A DNA stretch of 64,000 nucleotides, from positions 124,001 through 188,000 of the forward strand of contig NZ_RCTF01000007.1 in the NCBI RefSeq assembly GCF_003667445.1, in the 5' to 3' direction. Positions 9,660 through 18,385 of this stretch are shown here, piece by piece (positions within the stretch are counted from its first letter, which is position 1; each line of letters begins with the position of its first letter). A program made the translations under genes and the position numbers. The notes beneath the pieces are model-generated. The model saw only the letters and a list, made by a program, of their open reading frames with translations. It searched no databases and had not been told where the DNA came from. This stretch comes from Xanthobacter tagetidis (GTDB lineage Bacteria; Pseudomonadota; Alphaproteobacteria; Rhizobiales; Xanthobacteraceae).

Positions 9660-11522
9660 ATGAGCGACACTGCGGGCGCGGGCGATACTGCGGGCGCCAT
9701 GCCCGTGTTCCGGATCGGGCTCGTGATGGCGGGCGCGGTCTCCGCCGGCGCCTATACGGCGGGCGTGGTCGACTTCCTCCTGGAGGCGCTGGACGCCATC
9801 GAGGATGTGCGCGCCGGGCTGGACCGAAGCGACCTGAAAGCCGGGTTCGACGACGAGACGGAGCTGGTGGCGCCGCCCTACCGCGCCGAGATCGGCGCCA
9901 TGTCGGGCACCTCGGCCGGCGCCATGGTCACGGCCATCACGACCGCCGTGCTCAACACCCGCATTCCGCCTGTGACCGGCGAGACCACGCCGGGCGAGAC
10001 CACGGGCAACCCGCTCTACGACTGCTGGGTCGAGCAGATCCACATCGACAAGCTGCTGTCGACCGACGACCTGGAGGGCGACAGCCCTCTGCGCTCGATC
10101 CTGAACTCGAAGCCCCTGGACGCCATCGTCGCCGGGGCGCTGCCCTATGCCGACCGTGTGGACCATCCGCGCGCCTATGTGCAGGATCATCTTCCGGTCT
10201 ACATGTGCGTCGGCAACATGCGCGGCGTCGCCTATTCGCTCCGCCTCGAGGGCGTCGGTGCGGAAAGCGGCCACCAGATGACCTTGCACGCCGACCATCT
10301 CGCCTTCGAGATCGACAAGGCGGGCGGCGCTCACGTGCCCAGCGACCGGATCCCGCTGAACCCCGGCCCAGGCGCCAGCGCCACTGACGGATGGCAGCTC
10401 TTCGGGCAGGCCTGCCTCGCGAGCGGGGCCTTTCCGATCGGCCTTGCGCCGCGGCTGCTCAACCGCGATTTCTCCGACTATTTCCGCCGCGAATGGTTCA
10501 TTCCCAATGCGGTGACAGGCATGGTTCGGCGCAAGGACGGCGCCGGACATCCCCTTGAGCCGGACGACAGCCCGGCATCCTGGACGTTCGCGAGCGGAGC
10601 CCTCCAGGCGTTGCCCCCGCTCTATACGCCCACAGCGTTCGGCAATGAGGGCCGCTATCCGTTCATCTGCGTCGACGGCGGCGTCTTCAACAACGAGCCG
10701 CTGGAGCTGTGCCGGCGGGCGCTGTCGAACGGCGCGCGCCATCCGCGCGACCCGCGCGCCGCGAACGCGGCGGTGCTGATGATCGACCCGTTCCCCGATC
10801 TGGCCGAGCCGCCCGACGCCTTCGATCCCGCGGCGATGGGCTCCTTGATCGGCGTCGCGGGCCGGCTTTTCGGCGTGCTGATCGCGCAATCGCGCTTCAA
10901 GCCGGAGGAACTGGCGCTGGTGCGCGACGAGAACGTGGCGAGCCGTTTCGCCATCCTGCCATCCCGGCGCCACCCCGATCCGAAGGACGACCGCGCCATG
11001 TCGCCCGCCATCGCCAGCGGCGGCGTGAACGCCTTCGGCGGTTTCCTGTCGCGCGCGTTCCGCCACCACGACTACATGCTGGGCCGCCGCAACTGCCAGC
11101 GCTTCCTCAAAACCAGCTTCGTGCTGCCGGCCGATCGCGAAGCCGGCGACCTCAATCCCATCGTCGCGCCGTGGCTCGACGATCCGAGGCACGTCCAGTT
11201 CCTGGACGACTACACCCTCGACGATCGGACGGTGAAGGCGCTACCCATCATCCCGCTTCTGGGCAAGCTGGCGAGCCGCCACTACACCGCCATGCCGCCC
11301 TGGCCCGCGACGCCGGACGACCTCGACCTCGCGGCGCTCAGTGCCAAGGTGAAGGCCAGGCTCGACAAAGTGGCGCCCAGGCTGATCGATACCCTGGAAC
11401 TTCCTCGTGGATGGTGTATGGGCGCCCGTGCTGCGTACGGCTTGGGCAGATCCAAGCTCGTCAATTGGGTGATGAGCCAGATTCGGACCAGCCTCGCCGC
11501 ATCGGGTCTTCGCCCGCGCTGA
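9660..11522 (+). CDS. Patatin-like phospholipase/acylhydrolase
   Basis: A 620-residue patatin-family protein. It shows an early glycine-rich oxyanion-hole-like strand, LVMAGAVSAGAYTAGVVDFL. The nucleophile elbow GTSAG has its serine near residue 85. The segment VDGGVFNNEPLEL, near residue 339, supplies the catalytic aspartate. It is about twice the length of a minimal patatin domain, with long insertions and a C-terminal extension that carry no motif I recognise. No signal peptide or membrane helix is obvious, so it is probably cytoplasmic or peripheral. It stands alone, after rnpB, with an AT-rich inverted repeat just upstream. Confidence 0.85.
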   Translation: MSDTAGAGDTAGAMPVFRIGLVMAGAVSAGAYTAGVVDFLLEALDAIEDVRAGLDRSDLKAGFDDETELVAPPYRAEIGAMSGTSAGAMVTAITTAVLNTRIPPVTGETTPGETTGNPLYDCWVEQIHIDKLLSTDDLEGDSPLRSILNSKPLDAIVAGALPYADRVDHPRAYVQDHLPVYMCVGNMRGVAYSLRLEGVGAESGHQMTLHADHLAFEIDKAGGAHVPSDRIPLNPGPGASATDGWQLFGQACLASGAFPIGLAPRLLNRDFSDYFRREWFIPNAVTGMVRRKDGAGHPLEPDDSPASWTFASGALQALPPLYTPTAFGNEGRYPFICVDGGVFNNEPLELCRRALSNGARHPRDPRAANAAVLMIDPFPDLAEPPDAFDPAAMGSLIGVAGRLFGVLIAQSRFKPEELALVRDENVASRFAILPSRRHPDPKDDRAMSPAIASGGVNAFGGFLSRAFRHHDYMLGRRNCQRFLKTSFVLPADREAGDLNPIVAPWLDDPRHVQFLDDYTLDDRTVKALPIIPLLGKLASRHYTAMPPWPATPDDLDLAALSAKVKARLDKVAPRLIDTLELPRGWCMGARAAYGLGRSKLVNWVMSQIRTSLAASGLRPR

Positions 11523-11731
11523 GCGTCCGCCGTCCTGGCGCGGCGCCGCGATGCGAGCAGCCCGCCGCAGCCTCTTCACGTCCGCCGCGAACCGACGCAT
11601 GCTAGGGGCACAATGCGCCGTCCCCGTTCCTCCTGCCGCCGCCCTCGGGTCCGGCGCCGCGAGGGAGCAGCATGAGGGATGCGCCCCACACCGGAACCGG
11701 GTGGGAATATAGGGATGGAGCGGCGGTTTCC

Positions 11732-12451
11732 ATGGACGGCCTAATCGATTTAAGCGGGCGCGTGGCGGTCATTACGGGCGGCGGGACGGGGATGGGGCTC
11801 GCCTGCGCGCGCCATTTCCTCGCCGAGGGATGCCGGGTCGTGGCTCTCGGGCGCGACAGCGAGGCGCGCATCGACGACCCGAAATTCACCTTCCTGGACC
11901 TCGACGTCACAGACCACGAGGCGATCGCCCGGCTCGCCACCCGGCTGCCGGGCGTGGACGTCCTGGTCAATGCCGCCGGGATCATCCTGCACGACATGGA
12001 GGAGTTCTCCCCGGCCGGGTTCCGGAAGGTGATCGAGGTCAATCTGGGCGGCGCGCAGGCCGTCACCATGGCCCTGCGCGATGCGCTTCGGCTCAGGCGC
12101 GGCAGCGTGGTCAACGTCGCCTCCATGTGGTCGTTCTTCGGCTCGGGCCGCAACCCGGCCTATGCGGCGAGCAAGGGCGCCATCGTGCAGCTCACCCGTT
12201 CGTTCGCGGTCGCCTTCGCCGGCGACGGCATCCGCGTGAACGCGGTGGCGCCGGGCTGGATCCGCACCCGCCTGTCCGCCGGCGCCATGAACGACCCGGA
12301 GCGCCGCGCCGCCATCACCGCGCGCATCCCGCTCGGCTATTGGGGCGAGCCCGACGACGTGGCGGGCGTGGTGGGCTTCCTCGCCTCGCCGGCCGCGCGC
12401 TACATCACCGGCGCCGTGCTGCCGGTGGACGGCGGCTATTCCATCGCCTGA
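11732..12451 (+). CDS. SDR-family oxidoreductase
   Basis: A classical short-chain dehydrogenase of 239 residues. The cofactor motif GGGTGMG follows VAVITG, NAAGI is present, the catalytic serine lies in VNVASMWS, and YAASK gives the Tyr-Lys pair near residues 144-148. It ends ITGAVLPVDGGYSIA, like sugar or polyol SDRs. The aspartate-rich LDLDV turn does not settle NAD or NADP preference. An in-frame ATG at 11672 has a good GGGAG ribosome site and would add 20 residues. The 11732 start fits the usual SDR N-terminus better. It is the first gene of a three-gene operon, with 30 bases to the next gene. The substrate is unknown. Confidence 0.85.
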   Translation: MDGLIDLSGRVAVITGGGTGMGLACARHFLAEGCRVVALGRDSEARIDDPKFTFLDLDVTDHEAIARLATRLPGVDVLVNAAGIILHDMEEFSPAGFRKVIEVNLGGAQAVTMALRDALRLRRGSVVNVASMWSFFGSGRNPAYAASKGAIVQLTRSFAVAFAGDGIRVNAVAPGWIRTRLSAGAMNDPERRAAITARIPLGYWGEPDDVAGVVGFLASPAARYITGAVLPVDGGYSIA

Positions 12452-12481
12452 CGCAGGTCGCCAGACACGGGAGCAACGCCC

Positions 12482-13603
12482 ATGCGCAATCTCAAGGTCC
12501 TCGGCGCGCCGAGCCTCTACGTGCAGGGTCCGGGCGCGCTCGGCGAACTCGGCGCGCTGATCGCGGCGCATCTGGTCCCCGATGCGCCGCGCCGGGTGCT
12601 TCTGGTCACCGACGCGCTGATGGCGCCGACGCTTGGCGGACGCATCGCGCCGCTCCTGGAAGCGCAGGGCCTCGCCTTCTCCACGCTGTCGTTCGAGGGC
12701 GATGTCACGCAGACCACCGCCCAGCGCCTCGCCCGCGCGGCGCGCGCCTTCGCGCCCGACCTCGTGGTGGCGGCGGGCGGCGGCAAGGGCGTCGACATGG
12801 GCAAGGCGGTGGCCCATGCACTCGGTCTGCGCCTCGTCACCCTGCCCACCGCCGCCTCGCAGGACGGCGCCACCAGCCGGGTGTTCGTGCTCTATGACGA
12901 CGGCCACCGGCTGGCGCGGGTGGACCGCCTGGCGCGCAATCCCGAGATCGTGCTGGTGGACACGCAGATTCTCGCCGCCGCGCCGGCGGCGCTGCTGGTC
13001 TCCGGCATCGGCGACGCGCTGGTGAAGCGCTTCGAGGCCGCCCAGTGCGTCGGTGCGGACGGCCCCAACATGTTCGGCGCGCGGGCGACGCTCGCCGCCT
13101 CCGCGCTCGCCGAGCTGTGCGACCGGGTGCTGCGCGCCCATGCGGTGGACGCGCTCGCCGCCGCCGAGGCCAAGACGCCCGACGCGGCGTTCGAGAAGGT
13201 GGTGGAGGCGTGCTTCCTGCTCGCCGGCCTCGGCTTCGAGGGCGCCGGCCTGTCCATCGCCCACGCCATGACGCGCGGCCTCACCGCGGTGCCGGAGACC
13301 TCAGGCGCGCTGCACGGCTGCCAGGTTGCCTATGCGCTGCTGGTGCAGTTCCTCCTGGAGCGGCGCTCCAAGGACTTCATGCACGAGCAGTTCTCGTTCT
13401 ACCGCAAGGTGGGCCTGCCCATCTGCCTGAAGGACTTCGGCGTCGCCGCGCCGCGCGCGGACCTGCTCGGCACCATCGCGCGCCTGACCCACGACGCGCC
13501 CCACACCCGCAACTTCGAGCGCGCGCTCACGGCTGAGGACATCGCCGACGCCATGGAGCGGCTCGAAGGCCTGAGCGTCATCGCCCCCGCCCGCGCCGCC
13601 TGA
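12482..13603 (+). CDS. Glycerol-dehydrogenase-like iron/zinc alcohol dehydrogenase
   Basis: A 373-residue member of the group III metal-dependent alcohol dehydrogenases, closest in pattern to GldA. It has GGGKGVDMGKAVAH for dinucleotide binding and the segment LPTAASQDGATSR, whose aspartate (about 127) is a metal-ligand candidate. Two histidines, in SIAHAMTRGL (about 261) and SGALHGCQVAYALL (about 278), complete the metal site. It should oxidise a small diol or reduce a ketone. Glycerol itself is not assured, because residue context differs from enteric GldA. It sits between the SDR and the cupin, all on the plus strand, spaced 30 and 17 bases. Confidence 0.82.
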   Translation: MRNLKVLGAPSLYVQGPGALGELGALIAAHLVPDAPRRVLLVTDALMAPTLGGRIAPLLEAQGLAFSTLSFEGDVTQTTAQRLARAARAFAPDLVVAAGGGKGVDMGKAVAHALGLRLVTLPTAASQDGATSRVFVLYDDGHRLARVDRLARNPEIVLVDTQILAAAPAALLVSGIGDALVKRFEAAQCVGADGPNMFGARATLAASALAELCDRVLRAHAVDALAAAEAKTPDAAFEKVVEACFLLAGLGFEGAGLSIAHAMTRGLTAVPETSGALHGCQVAYALLVQFLLERRSKDFMHEQFSFYRKVGLPICLKDFGVAAPRADLLGTIARLTHDAPHTRNFERALTAEDIADAMERLEGLSVIAPARAA

Positions 13604-13620
13604 CTGAACGGAGACACGCC

Positions 13621-14175
13621 ATGGCCCTGCCGGACCTCGCCAGCCGCCCCAAGACGCCGGAAAGCGCCGATCAGGCGCGCATTCCCTATCGCCACCCCCA
13701 GCCCAAGGAGAGCCCGCCGGAGATCGTCATCCCGAGCGTGATCCCCGAGGATGACCGGGTCTGGGTGCCGCAGCAGCCGAACGTGTGGTTCCGCCCGCTG
13801 TGCCTGTCGGCGACGCGCGGCTACTGGGTGAACCTGCTGAAGGTGCGCAAGTCCGGCGTGCTCTCGCGCCACCGCCACCCCCAGCCGGTGCACGGCTATG
13901 TGCTGAAGGGCTCCTGGCGCTACCTGGAGCACGACTGGGTGGCGCAGGAGGGCGGCTATGTCTACGAGGCGCCGGGCGAGACCCACACGCTGGTGGTGGA
14001 CGCGCACGTGGAGGAGATGATCACCCTGTTCCAGGTGAACGGGGCGATGATCTACGTGGACCCGGACGGCGCCGTGATGGGCTACGAGGACGTGTTCACC
14101 AAGATCGACCTGTGCCGGCGCCACTACGCCGAGGCGGGCCTCGGCGCCGACTTCGTGGACCAGTTCATCCGCTGA
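13621..14175 (+). CDS. Cupin protein of the 2,4'-dihydroxyacetophenone dioxygenase family
   Basis: A 184-residue single-domain cupin. The HRHPQPVHGYVLKG segment carries the metal-binding histidines of the first cupin motif, and GETHTLVVD matches the second. The length and the motif context NVWFRPLCLSATRGYWVNLLKV resemble the 2,4'-dihydroxyacetophenone dioxygenase (DAD) family, Fe-dependent enzymes that cleave a carbon-carbon bond next to a ketone. The substrate here is unknown. The two upstream dehydrogenases suggest a pathway that oxidises an alcohol or diol to a ketone and then cleaves it. This is inference. Confidence 0.75.
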   Translation: MALPDLASRPKTPESADQARIPYRHPQPKESPPEIVIPSVIPEDDRVWVPQQPNVWFRPLCLSATRGYWVNLLKVRKSGVLSRHRHPQPVHGYVLKGSWRYLEHDWVAQEGGYVYEAPGETHTLVVDAHVEEMITLFQVNGAMIYVDPDGAVMGYEDVFTKIDLCRRHYAEAGLGADFVDQFIR

Positions 14176-14206
14176 GAAGCGCCCCCTGAGCGCGGGCGGG
14201 GGACGG

Positions 14207-14893
14207 CTATCTGCCCGCCCCGCCTTTCGCCTTCACCTGGGCGATCAGCTCCTCCACCTTCGGCAGGATGCCGGCGACGATGGCCGCCACGCCGCGCGTG
14301 TTGGGATGCAGGCCGTCGGGCTGGTTCAGCGCCCGGTCGCCCGCCACCGTGTCGAGGAAGAACGGATAGAGCAGCACCCCCTCCTGCGCCGCGATCTCCG
14401 GGAACAGCGGATCGAACCGCGCGGCATAGTCCGCGCCGAGGTTCGGCGCCGCCCGCATGCCGGCGAGCAGGACCGAGATGTCCTTCGCCTTCAGGCGGCG
14501 CACGATCTCGGTCAAGGCGCGCCGGGTGCCGTCCGGATTCTGGCCGCGCAGCATGTCGTTGGCGCCCAATTCGACGATCACCGCGTCGGTGCCGGGCGGG
14601 ATCGACCAGTCGAGCCGCATCAGCCCCTGGGGCGCGGTCTCGCCGGAGACGCCGGCATTGACGATCTCCACCTCGTAGCCCTTGGCGCGCAGCGCCGCCT
14701 CCAGCTGCGCCGGGAAGGCCTGGGTCTTGGGCAGGCCGAGCCCCTCGGTCAGGCTGTCGCCGAACGCGACGATGCGGATCGGCCGCGCGGCGGCTTCTGA
14801 CGCGAACGTGAACAGCGCGGTGAGCGCCGCAAGCGCCACCGCCAGCGCTGGCGCGGCTAACTTCCGCAGCGTCGCCGTCTCGGCCTGCGGCAT
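14207..14893 (-). CDS. tesA: Arylesterase/lysophospholipase of the SGNH (GDSL) family
   Basis: A 228-residue exported SGNH hydrolase, TAP/TesA type. A signal peptide ends near SEAAARP. Block I is FGDSLTEG with the nucleophilic serine, block II is GVSGET, block III is LGANDML and block V is DGLHPN with the catalytic Asp and His. It should act on thioesters or lysophospholipids in the periplasm. The start at 14893 has an AGGGAA ribosome site; the frame is open 45 codons further upstream but would cross the divergent promoter region. It is divergent from the ABC exporter genes, an arrangement conserved in many proteobacteria (tesA-ybbA-ybbP). Confidence 0.9.
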   Translation of the reverse strand: MPQAETATLRKLAAPALAVALAALTALFTFASEAAARPIRIVAFGDSLTEGLGLPKTQAFPAQLEAALRAKGYEVEIVNAGVSGETAPQGLMRLDWSIPPGTDAVIVELGANDMLRGQNPDGTRRALTEIVRRLKAKDISVLLAGMRAAPNLGADYAARFDPLFPEIAAQEGVLLYPFFLDTVAGDRALNQPDGLHPNTRGVAAIVAGILPKVEELIAQVKAKGGAGR

Positions 14894-14999
14894 CGGCGCC
14901 GCGTTCCCTCGGCCGGCGAATGGTGCTTTGGTGGCGCAAGGGATCTCTGGGGGCAGGATCCTCCCCGCTGCCTCAGGATTCTTGCTCGCCGCGATGCGC

Positions 15000-15704
15000 A
15001 TGGACGACATAGCCACTCCTTCTCCCATCCTCTCCCTATCGCATATCGATCTCTATCTCGGCACCGGGCCGGCGCGCGTCCATGTGCTGAAGGACGTGAG
15101 CGTCGCCGTCAGGCCGGGCGAGGCGGTGGGCCTCGTCGGCGCCTCGGGCTCCGGCAAGTCGACCCTGCTGATGGTCATGGCCGGCCTGGAACGGGCGGAC
15201 GCCGGCACCGTGGAGGTCGCCGGCACCCGCCTCACCGGCCTCGACGAGGACGCGCTGGCGCGCTTCCGCGGACGGCATGTGGGGATCGTGTTCCAGTCCT
15301 TCCACCTCATCCCCACCATGACCGCGCTGGAGAACGTCGCCGTGCCGCTGGAGCTGGCCGGCCGCGCCGACGCGTTCGCGCGGGCGGCGCGGGAGCTGGA
15401 GGCGGTCGGCCTCGGCGCGCGCGGATCGCATTATCCCGCGCAGCTGTCCGGCGGCGAGCAGCAGCGCGTGGCGCTCGCCCGCGCGCTCGCCCCCGAGCCG
15501 CAGATCCTCCTGGCGGACGAGCCCACCGGCAATCTCGACGAGGCGACCGGCCGGCAGATCATGGACCTCATCTTCGCCGCCCAGCGCGCGCGCGGCATGA
15601 CGCTGGTCATCGTCACCCACGACGCGGACCTCGCCGCCCGCTGCGGCCGGGTGGTGCGCCTGCGCTCCGGCGTGGTGGTGCCCGAGACGGCCGAGGTGAC
15701 ATGA
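15000..15704 (+). CDS. ABC exporter ATP-binding protein (YbbA type)
   Basis: A 234-residue ATPase of the LolD/MacB family. It has Walker [10 protein letters not shown], a Q-loop in [11 protein letters not shown], signature [15 protein letters not shown], Walker [14 protein letters not shown] and the H-loop VTHDADLA. An ATG six bases earlier (14994) is an equally possible start. The stop overlaps the permease ATG by four bases (ATGA). The probable role is to drive the FtsX-type permease that follows, moving lipid or another envelope substrate. The link to tesA is through gene neighbourhood only. Confidence 0.9.
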   Translation: MDDIATPSPILSLSHIDLYLGTGPARVHVLKDVSVAVRPGEAVGLVGASGSGKSTLLMVMAGLERADAGTVEVAGTRLTGLDEDALARFRGRHVGIVFQSFHLIPTMTALENVAVPLELAGRADAFARAARELEAVGLGARGSHYPAQLSGGEQQRVALARALAPEPQILLADEPTGNLDEATGRQIMDLIFAAQRARGMTLVIVTHDADLAARCGRVVRLRSGVVVPETAEVT

Positions 15705-18265
15705 GCGCGCCCGCCGGCCGCGCCGCCGCGCGTTCCCTGATGCCCGCCGCGATCGCCTTCGCCCTGCGCGAGCTGCGCGGGGCGCGGCAGGGCTTCACCG
15801 TGTTCCTGCTGTGCCTCGCGCTCGGCGTCGCCGCCATAGCCGGCATCGGCTCGTTCGCCCGCGCCCTCACCGAGGGGCTGGACCGGGAGGGGCGCTCCAT
15901 CCTCGGCGGCGATGCGTCCTTCACGCTCACCCAGCGCGAGGCGAGCGAGATGGAGCTGGGCTTCCTCTCCGGCCACGGCGAGGTGAACCGCGTGGCGACG
16001 CTGCGTGCCATGGCGCGCACGGCGGCGGGGGACGCCGCGCTCGCCGAGCTGAAGGCCGTTGACCCGAATTATCCGCTGGCCGGCCAATTGGAGCTGTCGC
16101 CGCCGCAGCCGCCCGGCACGCTGTTCGCGCCAGGCCGCGGCCTGCCCGGCGCGGCCGCCGAGCCGGCGCTGCTCGGCCGGCTCGGTCTGAAGATCGGCGA
16201 CCAGGTGAAGCTCGGCGACGCCACGTTCGAGATCCGCGCCGAACTGGTCTCGGAGCCGGACAAGCTCTCCGCCGGCATCGGCCTCGGCCCGCGCCTCATC
16301 ATCTCGGCCGGCGACCTTCCTGCCACCGGCCTGATCCAGCCGGGCAGCCTCGTGCGCTGGAGCTACCGCGTGCTGCTGCCGGACGCCGCGCCCGCCGCGC
16401 TCGACGCCCTGATGGAGGCCGCCCACGCGCGCTTCGACGATGCCGGCTTCGAGATGCGCACGCGCCACGGCGCGACCCCGCAGCTGGAGCGGAGCATGGG
16501 CCGCATCGGCCAGTTCCTCACCCTCGTGGCGCTCACCGCGCTGCTGGTGGGCGGGGTGGGCATCGCCAATGCGGTATCGAGCCATCTTTCCGCCAAGCGC
16601 GCCACCATCGCCACGCTGAAGGCGCTCGGCGCCACCCGCGCCCAGGTGTTCGCCGCCTATGGCATCGAGATGGCCGTCATCGCCGCCATCGGCATTGCCG
16701 CCGGGCTCGCGGTGGGCGCCGCCATCCCGTTCGCCGGCGCGGCGGCGCTGTCCGCCGTCATCCCCTATCCGGTGGCGCCGCGGCTCGATTTGGCGACGCT
16801 CGGCCTCGCCACGCTCTACGGCCTGCTGGTGGCGGGCCTGTTCACGGTGCTGCCGCTGGCGCGGGCGCAGGAGACGCCGGCCGCGATGCTGTTCCGCGAC
16901 ACCACGGGCGAAGCCGGCCCGCGTTTGCCGCGCCGGCCTCTGATCGCGGCGGCGCTCCTCGGGCTCGGCCTCGTCGCCCTCGCGCTCGCCACCGCCGTGG
17001 ACCTGCGCGCGGCCGCCATCTTCATCGCCGCCGCCGCGGGCGTGTTCGCGCTGCTGCGGCTGGTGGGCGCGGGCCTCGTGGCGCTGGCGCGGCGCCTGCC
17101 GCGGCCGCGCGCGGTGGTGCCGCGCCTCGCGCTCGCCAACATCCACCGGCCGGGCGCCCTCACGCCCACCGTGGTGCTCTCGCTCGGGCTCGGCCTGTCG
17201 CTGATGGTGGCGATCGGCCTCATCGACCGCTCGCTCACCCAGGAACTGGCCGGCCCGGTGCAGGAAGAGGCGCCGAGCTTCTTCTTCGTCGACGTGCCGA
17301 GCACCGAAGAGGACGCCTTCGCGCGCTTCATCGCCGCTCGGGCGCCGGGTGCGGCACTGCGCGCGGTGCCCATGCTGCGCGGGCGCATCCTGTCGCTCAA
17401 CGGCGTGCCGGCGGATGCGGTGCGGCCCTCGGCGGATGCCGCCTGGGTGCTGCAGAGCGACCGCGGCATCACCTTCTCAGCCACGCTGCCGGAAGGCTCG
17501 CGCCTCGCGGAGGGCACGTGGTGGGATGCGAACGAGAGCGCGCCGCTGGTCTCGTTCGACGCCAAAATCGCGGCCGGCCTCGGCCTCAAGGTGGGCGACA
17601 GCGTGAGCGTCAACGTGCTCGGCCGCGTCATCACCGCCCGCATCGCCAACCTGCGCGAGGTGAAGTGGGAGCGGCTCGGCATCAACTTCGTCATGGTGTT
17701 CTCCCCCGCGACCTTCGCCGGCGCGCCCCATTCCATGCTGGCGACCCTCACCTTTCCCGGCGGTGCCGACGCGGCGGGGGAAATCGCGCTGCTGAACCAG
17801 GTCGCCGCCGCCTGGCCGGCGATCACCGTGGTGCGCGTGAAGGAGACGCTGGAGGAGGCCCGGCGGATGGTGGAGAACCTCTCCCTCGGCATCCGCGCGG
17901 CGAGCCTCGTCACGCTGCTCACCTCGCTGCTGGTGCTCTCCGGCGCGCTGGCGGCTGGCCAGCAGCGGCGGGTCTACGAGGCGGTGATCCTGAAGACGCT
18001 CGGGGCGACGCGGGCGCGGCTCATCGCCGCCTTCGCGCTGGAATATGCCGGCATCGGCCTCGCCACCGCTTTGGTGGCGGTGGCGGCCGGCAGCCTCGCC
18101 GCCTACGGCGTCGCGGTGTTCGTGATGGAGATCGGCTTCACCTTCTCGGCCACGGTTGCCTTCGGCGCCGCGCTCGGGGCGCTGGTGGTGACGGTCTCGC
18201 TCGGCCTCCTCGCGACGCTGAGGGCGCTCAGTGCGCCGCCGGCGCGCGTGCTGCGGCATCTGTGA
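15701..18265 (+). CDS. FtsX-like ABC exporter permease (YbbP type)
   Basis: An 854-residue inner-membrane permease with two FtsX-domain clusters. A first helix (FTVFLLCLALGVAAIAGIGSF) precedes a large periplasmic domain. Three helices come around residues 270-390 (FLTLVALTALLVGGVGIAN and the following two), then a pair near 405-460. A second periplasmic domain and a final three-helix cluster end in ARVLRHL. The sequence VSSHLSAKRATIATLKALGATRAQVF is the cytoplasmic coupling helix of this family, repeated near the C-terminus as VYEAVILKTLGATRARL. It pairs with the ATPase immediately upstream. The substrate is not known. Confidence 0.9.
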   Translation: MSAPAGRAAARSLMPAAIAFALRELRGARQGFTVFLLCLALGVAAIAGIGSFARALTEGLDREGRSILGGDASFTLTQREASEMELGFLSGHGEVNRVATLRAMARTAAGDAALAELKAVDPNYPLAGQLELSPPQPPGTLFAPGRGLPGAAAEPALLGRLGLKIGDQVKLGDATFEIRAELVSEPDKLSAGIGLGPRLIISAGDLPATGLIQPGSLVRWSYRVLLPDAAPAALDALMEAAHARFDDAGFEMRTRHGATPQLERSMGRIGQFLTLVALTALLVGGVGIANAVSSHLSAKRATIATLKALGATRAQVFAAYGIEMAVIAAIGIAAGLAVGAAIPFAGAAALSAVIPYPVAPRLDLATLGLATLYGLLVAGLFTVLPLARAQETPAAMLFRDTTGEAGPRLPRRPLIAAALLGLGLVALALATAVDLRAAAIFIAAAAGVFALLRLVGAGLVALARRLPRPRAVVPRLALANIHRPGALTPTVVLSLGLGLSLMVAIGLIDRSLTQELAGPVQEEAPSFFFVDVPSTEEDAFARFIAARAPGAALRAVPMLRGRILSLNGVPADAVRPSADAAWVLQSDRGITFSATLPEGSRLAEGTWWDANESAPLVSFDAKIAAGLGLKVGDSVSVNVLGRVITARIANLREVKWERLGINFVMVFSPATFAGAPHSMLATLTFPGGADAAGEIALLNQVAAAWPAITVVRVKETLEEARRMVENLSLGIRAASLVTLLTSLLVLSGALAAGQQRRVYEAVILKTLGATRARLIAAFALEYAGIGLATALVAVAAGSLAAYGVAVFVMEIGFTFSATVAFGAALGALVVTVSLGLLATLRALSAPPARVLRHL

Positions 18266-18385
18266 CGCGGGCCTGTGTGAGGGCGTCTATGACGCAGCCT
18301 GCTGCGACCAAGAAGGTCAGCCCTGCGCCTTGATCGGACCCGCATGGCGTGCAAGCACCGTGAGGAGAAGATCGGGATCATCCTC

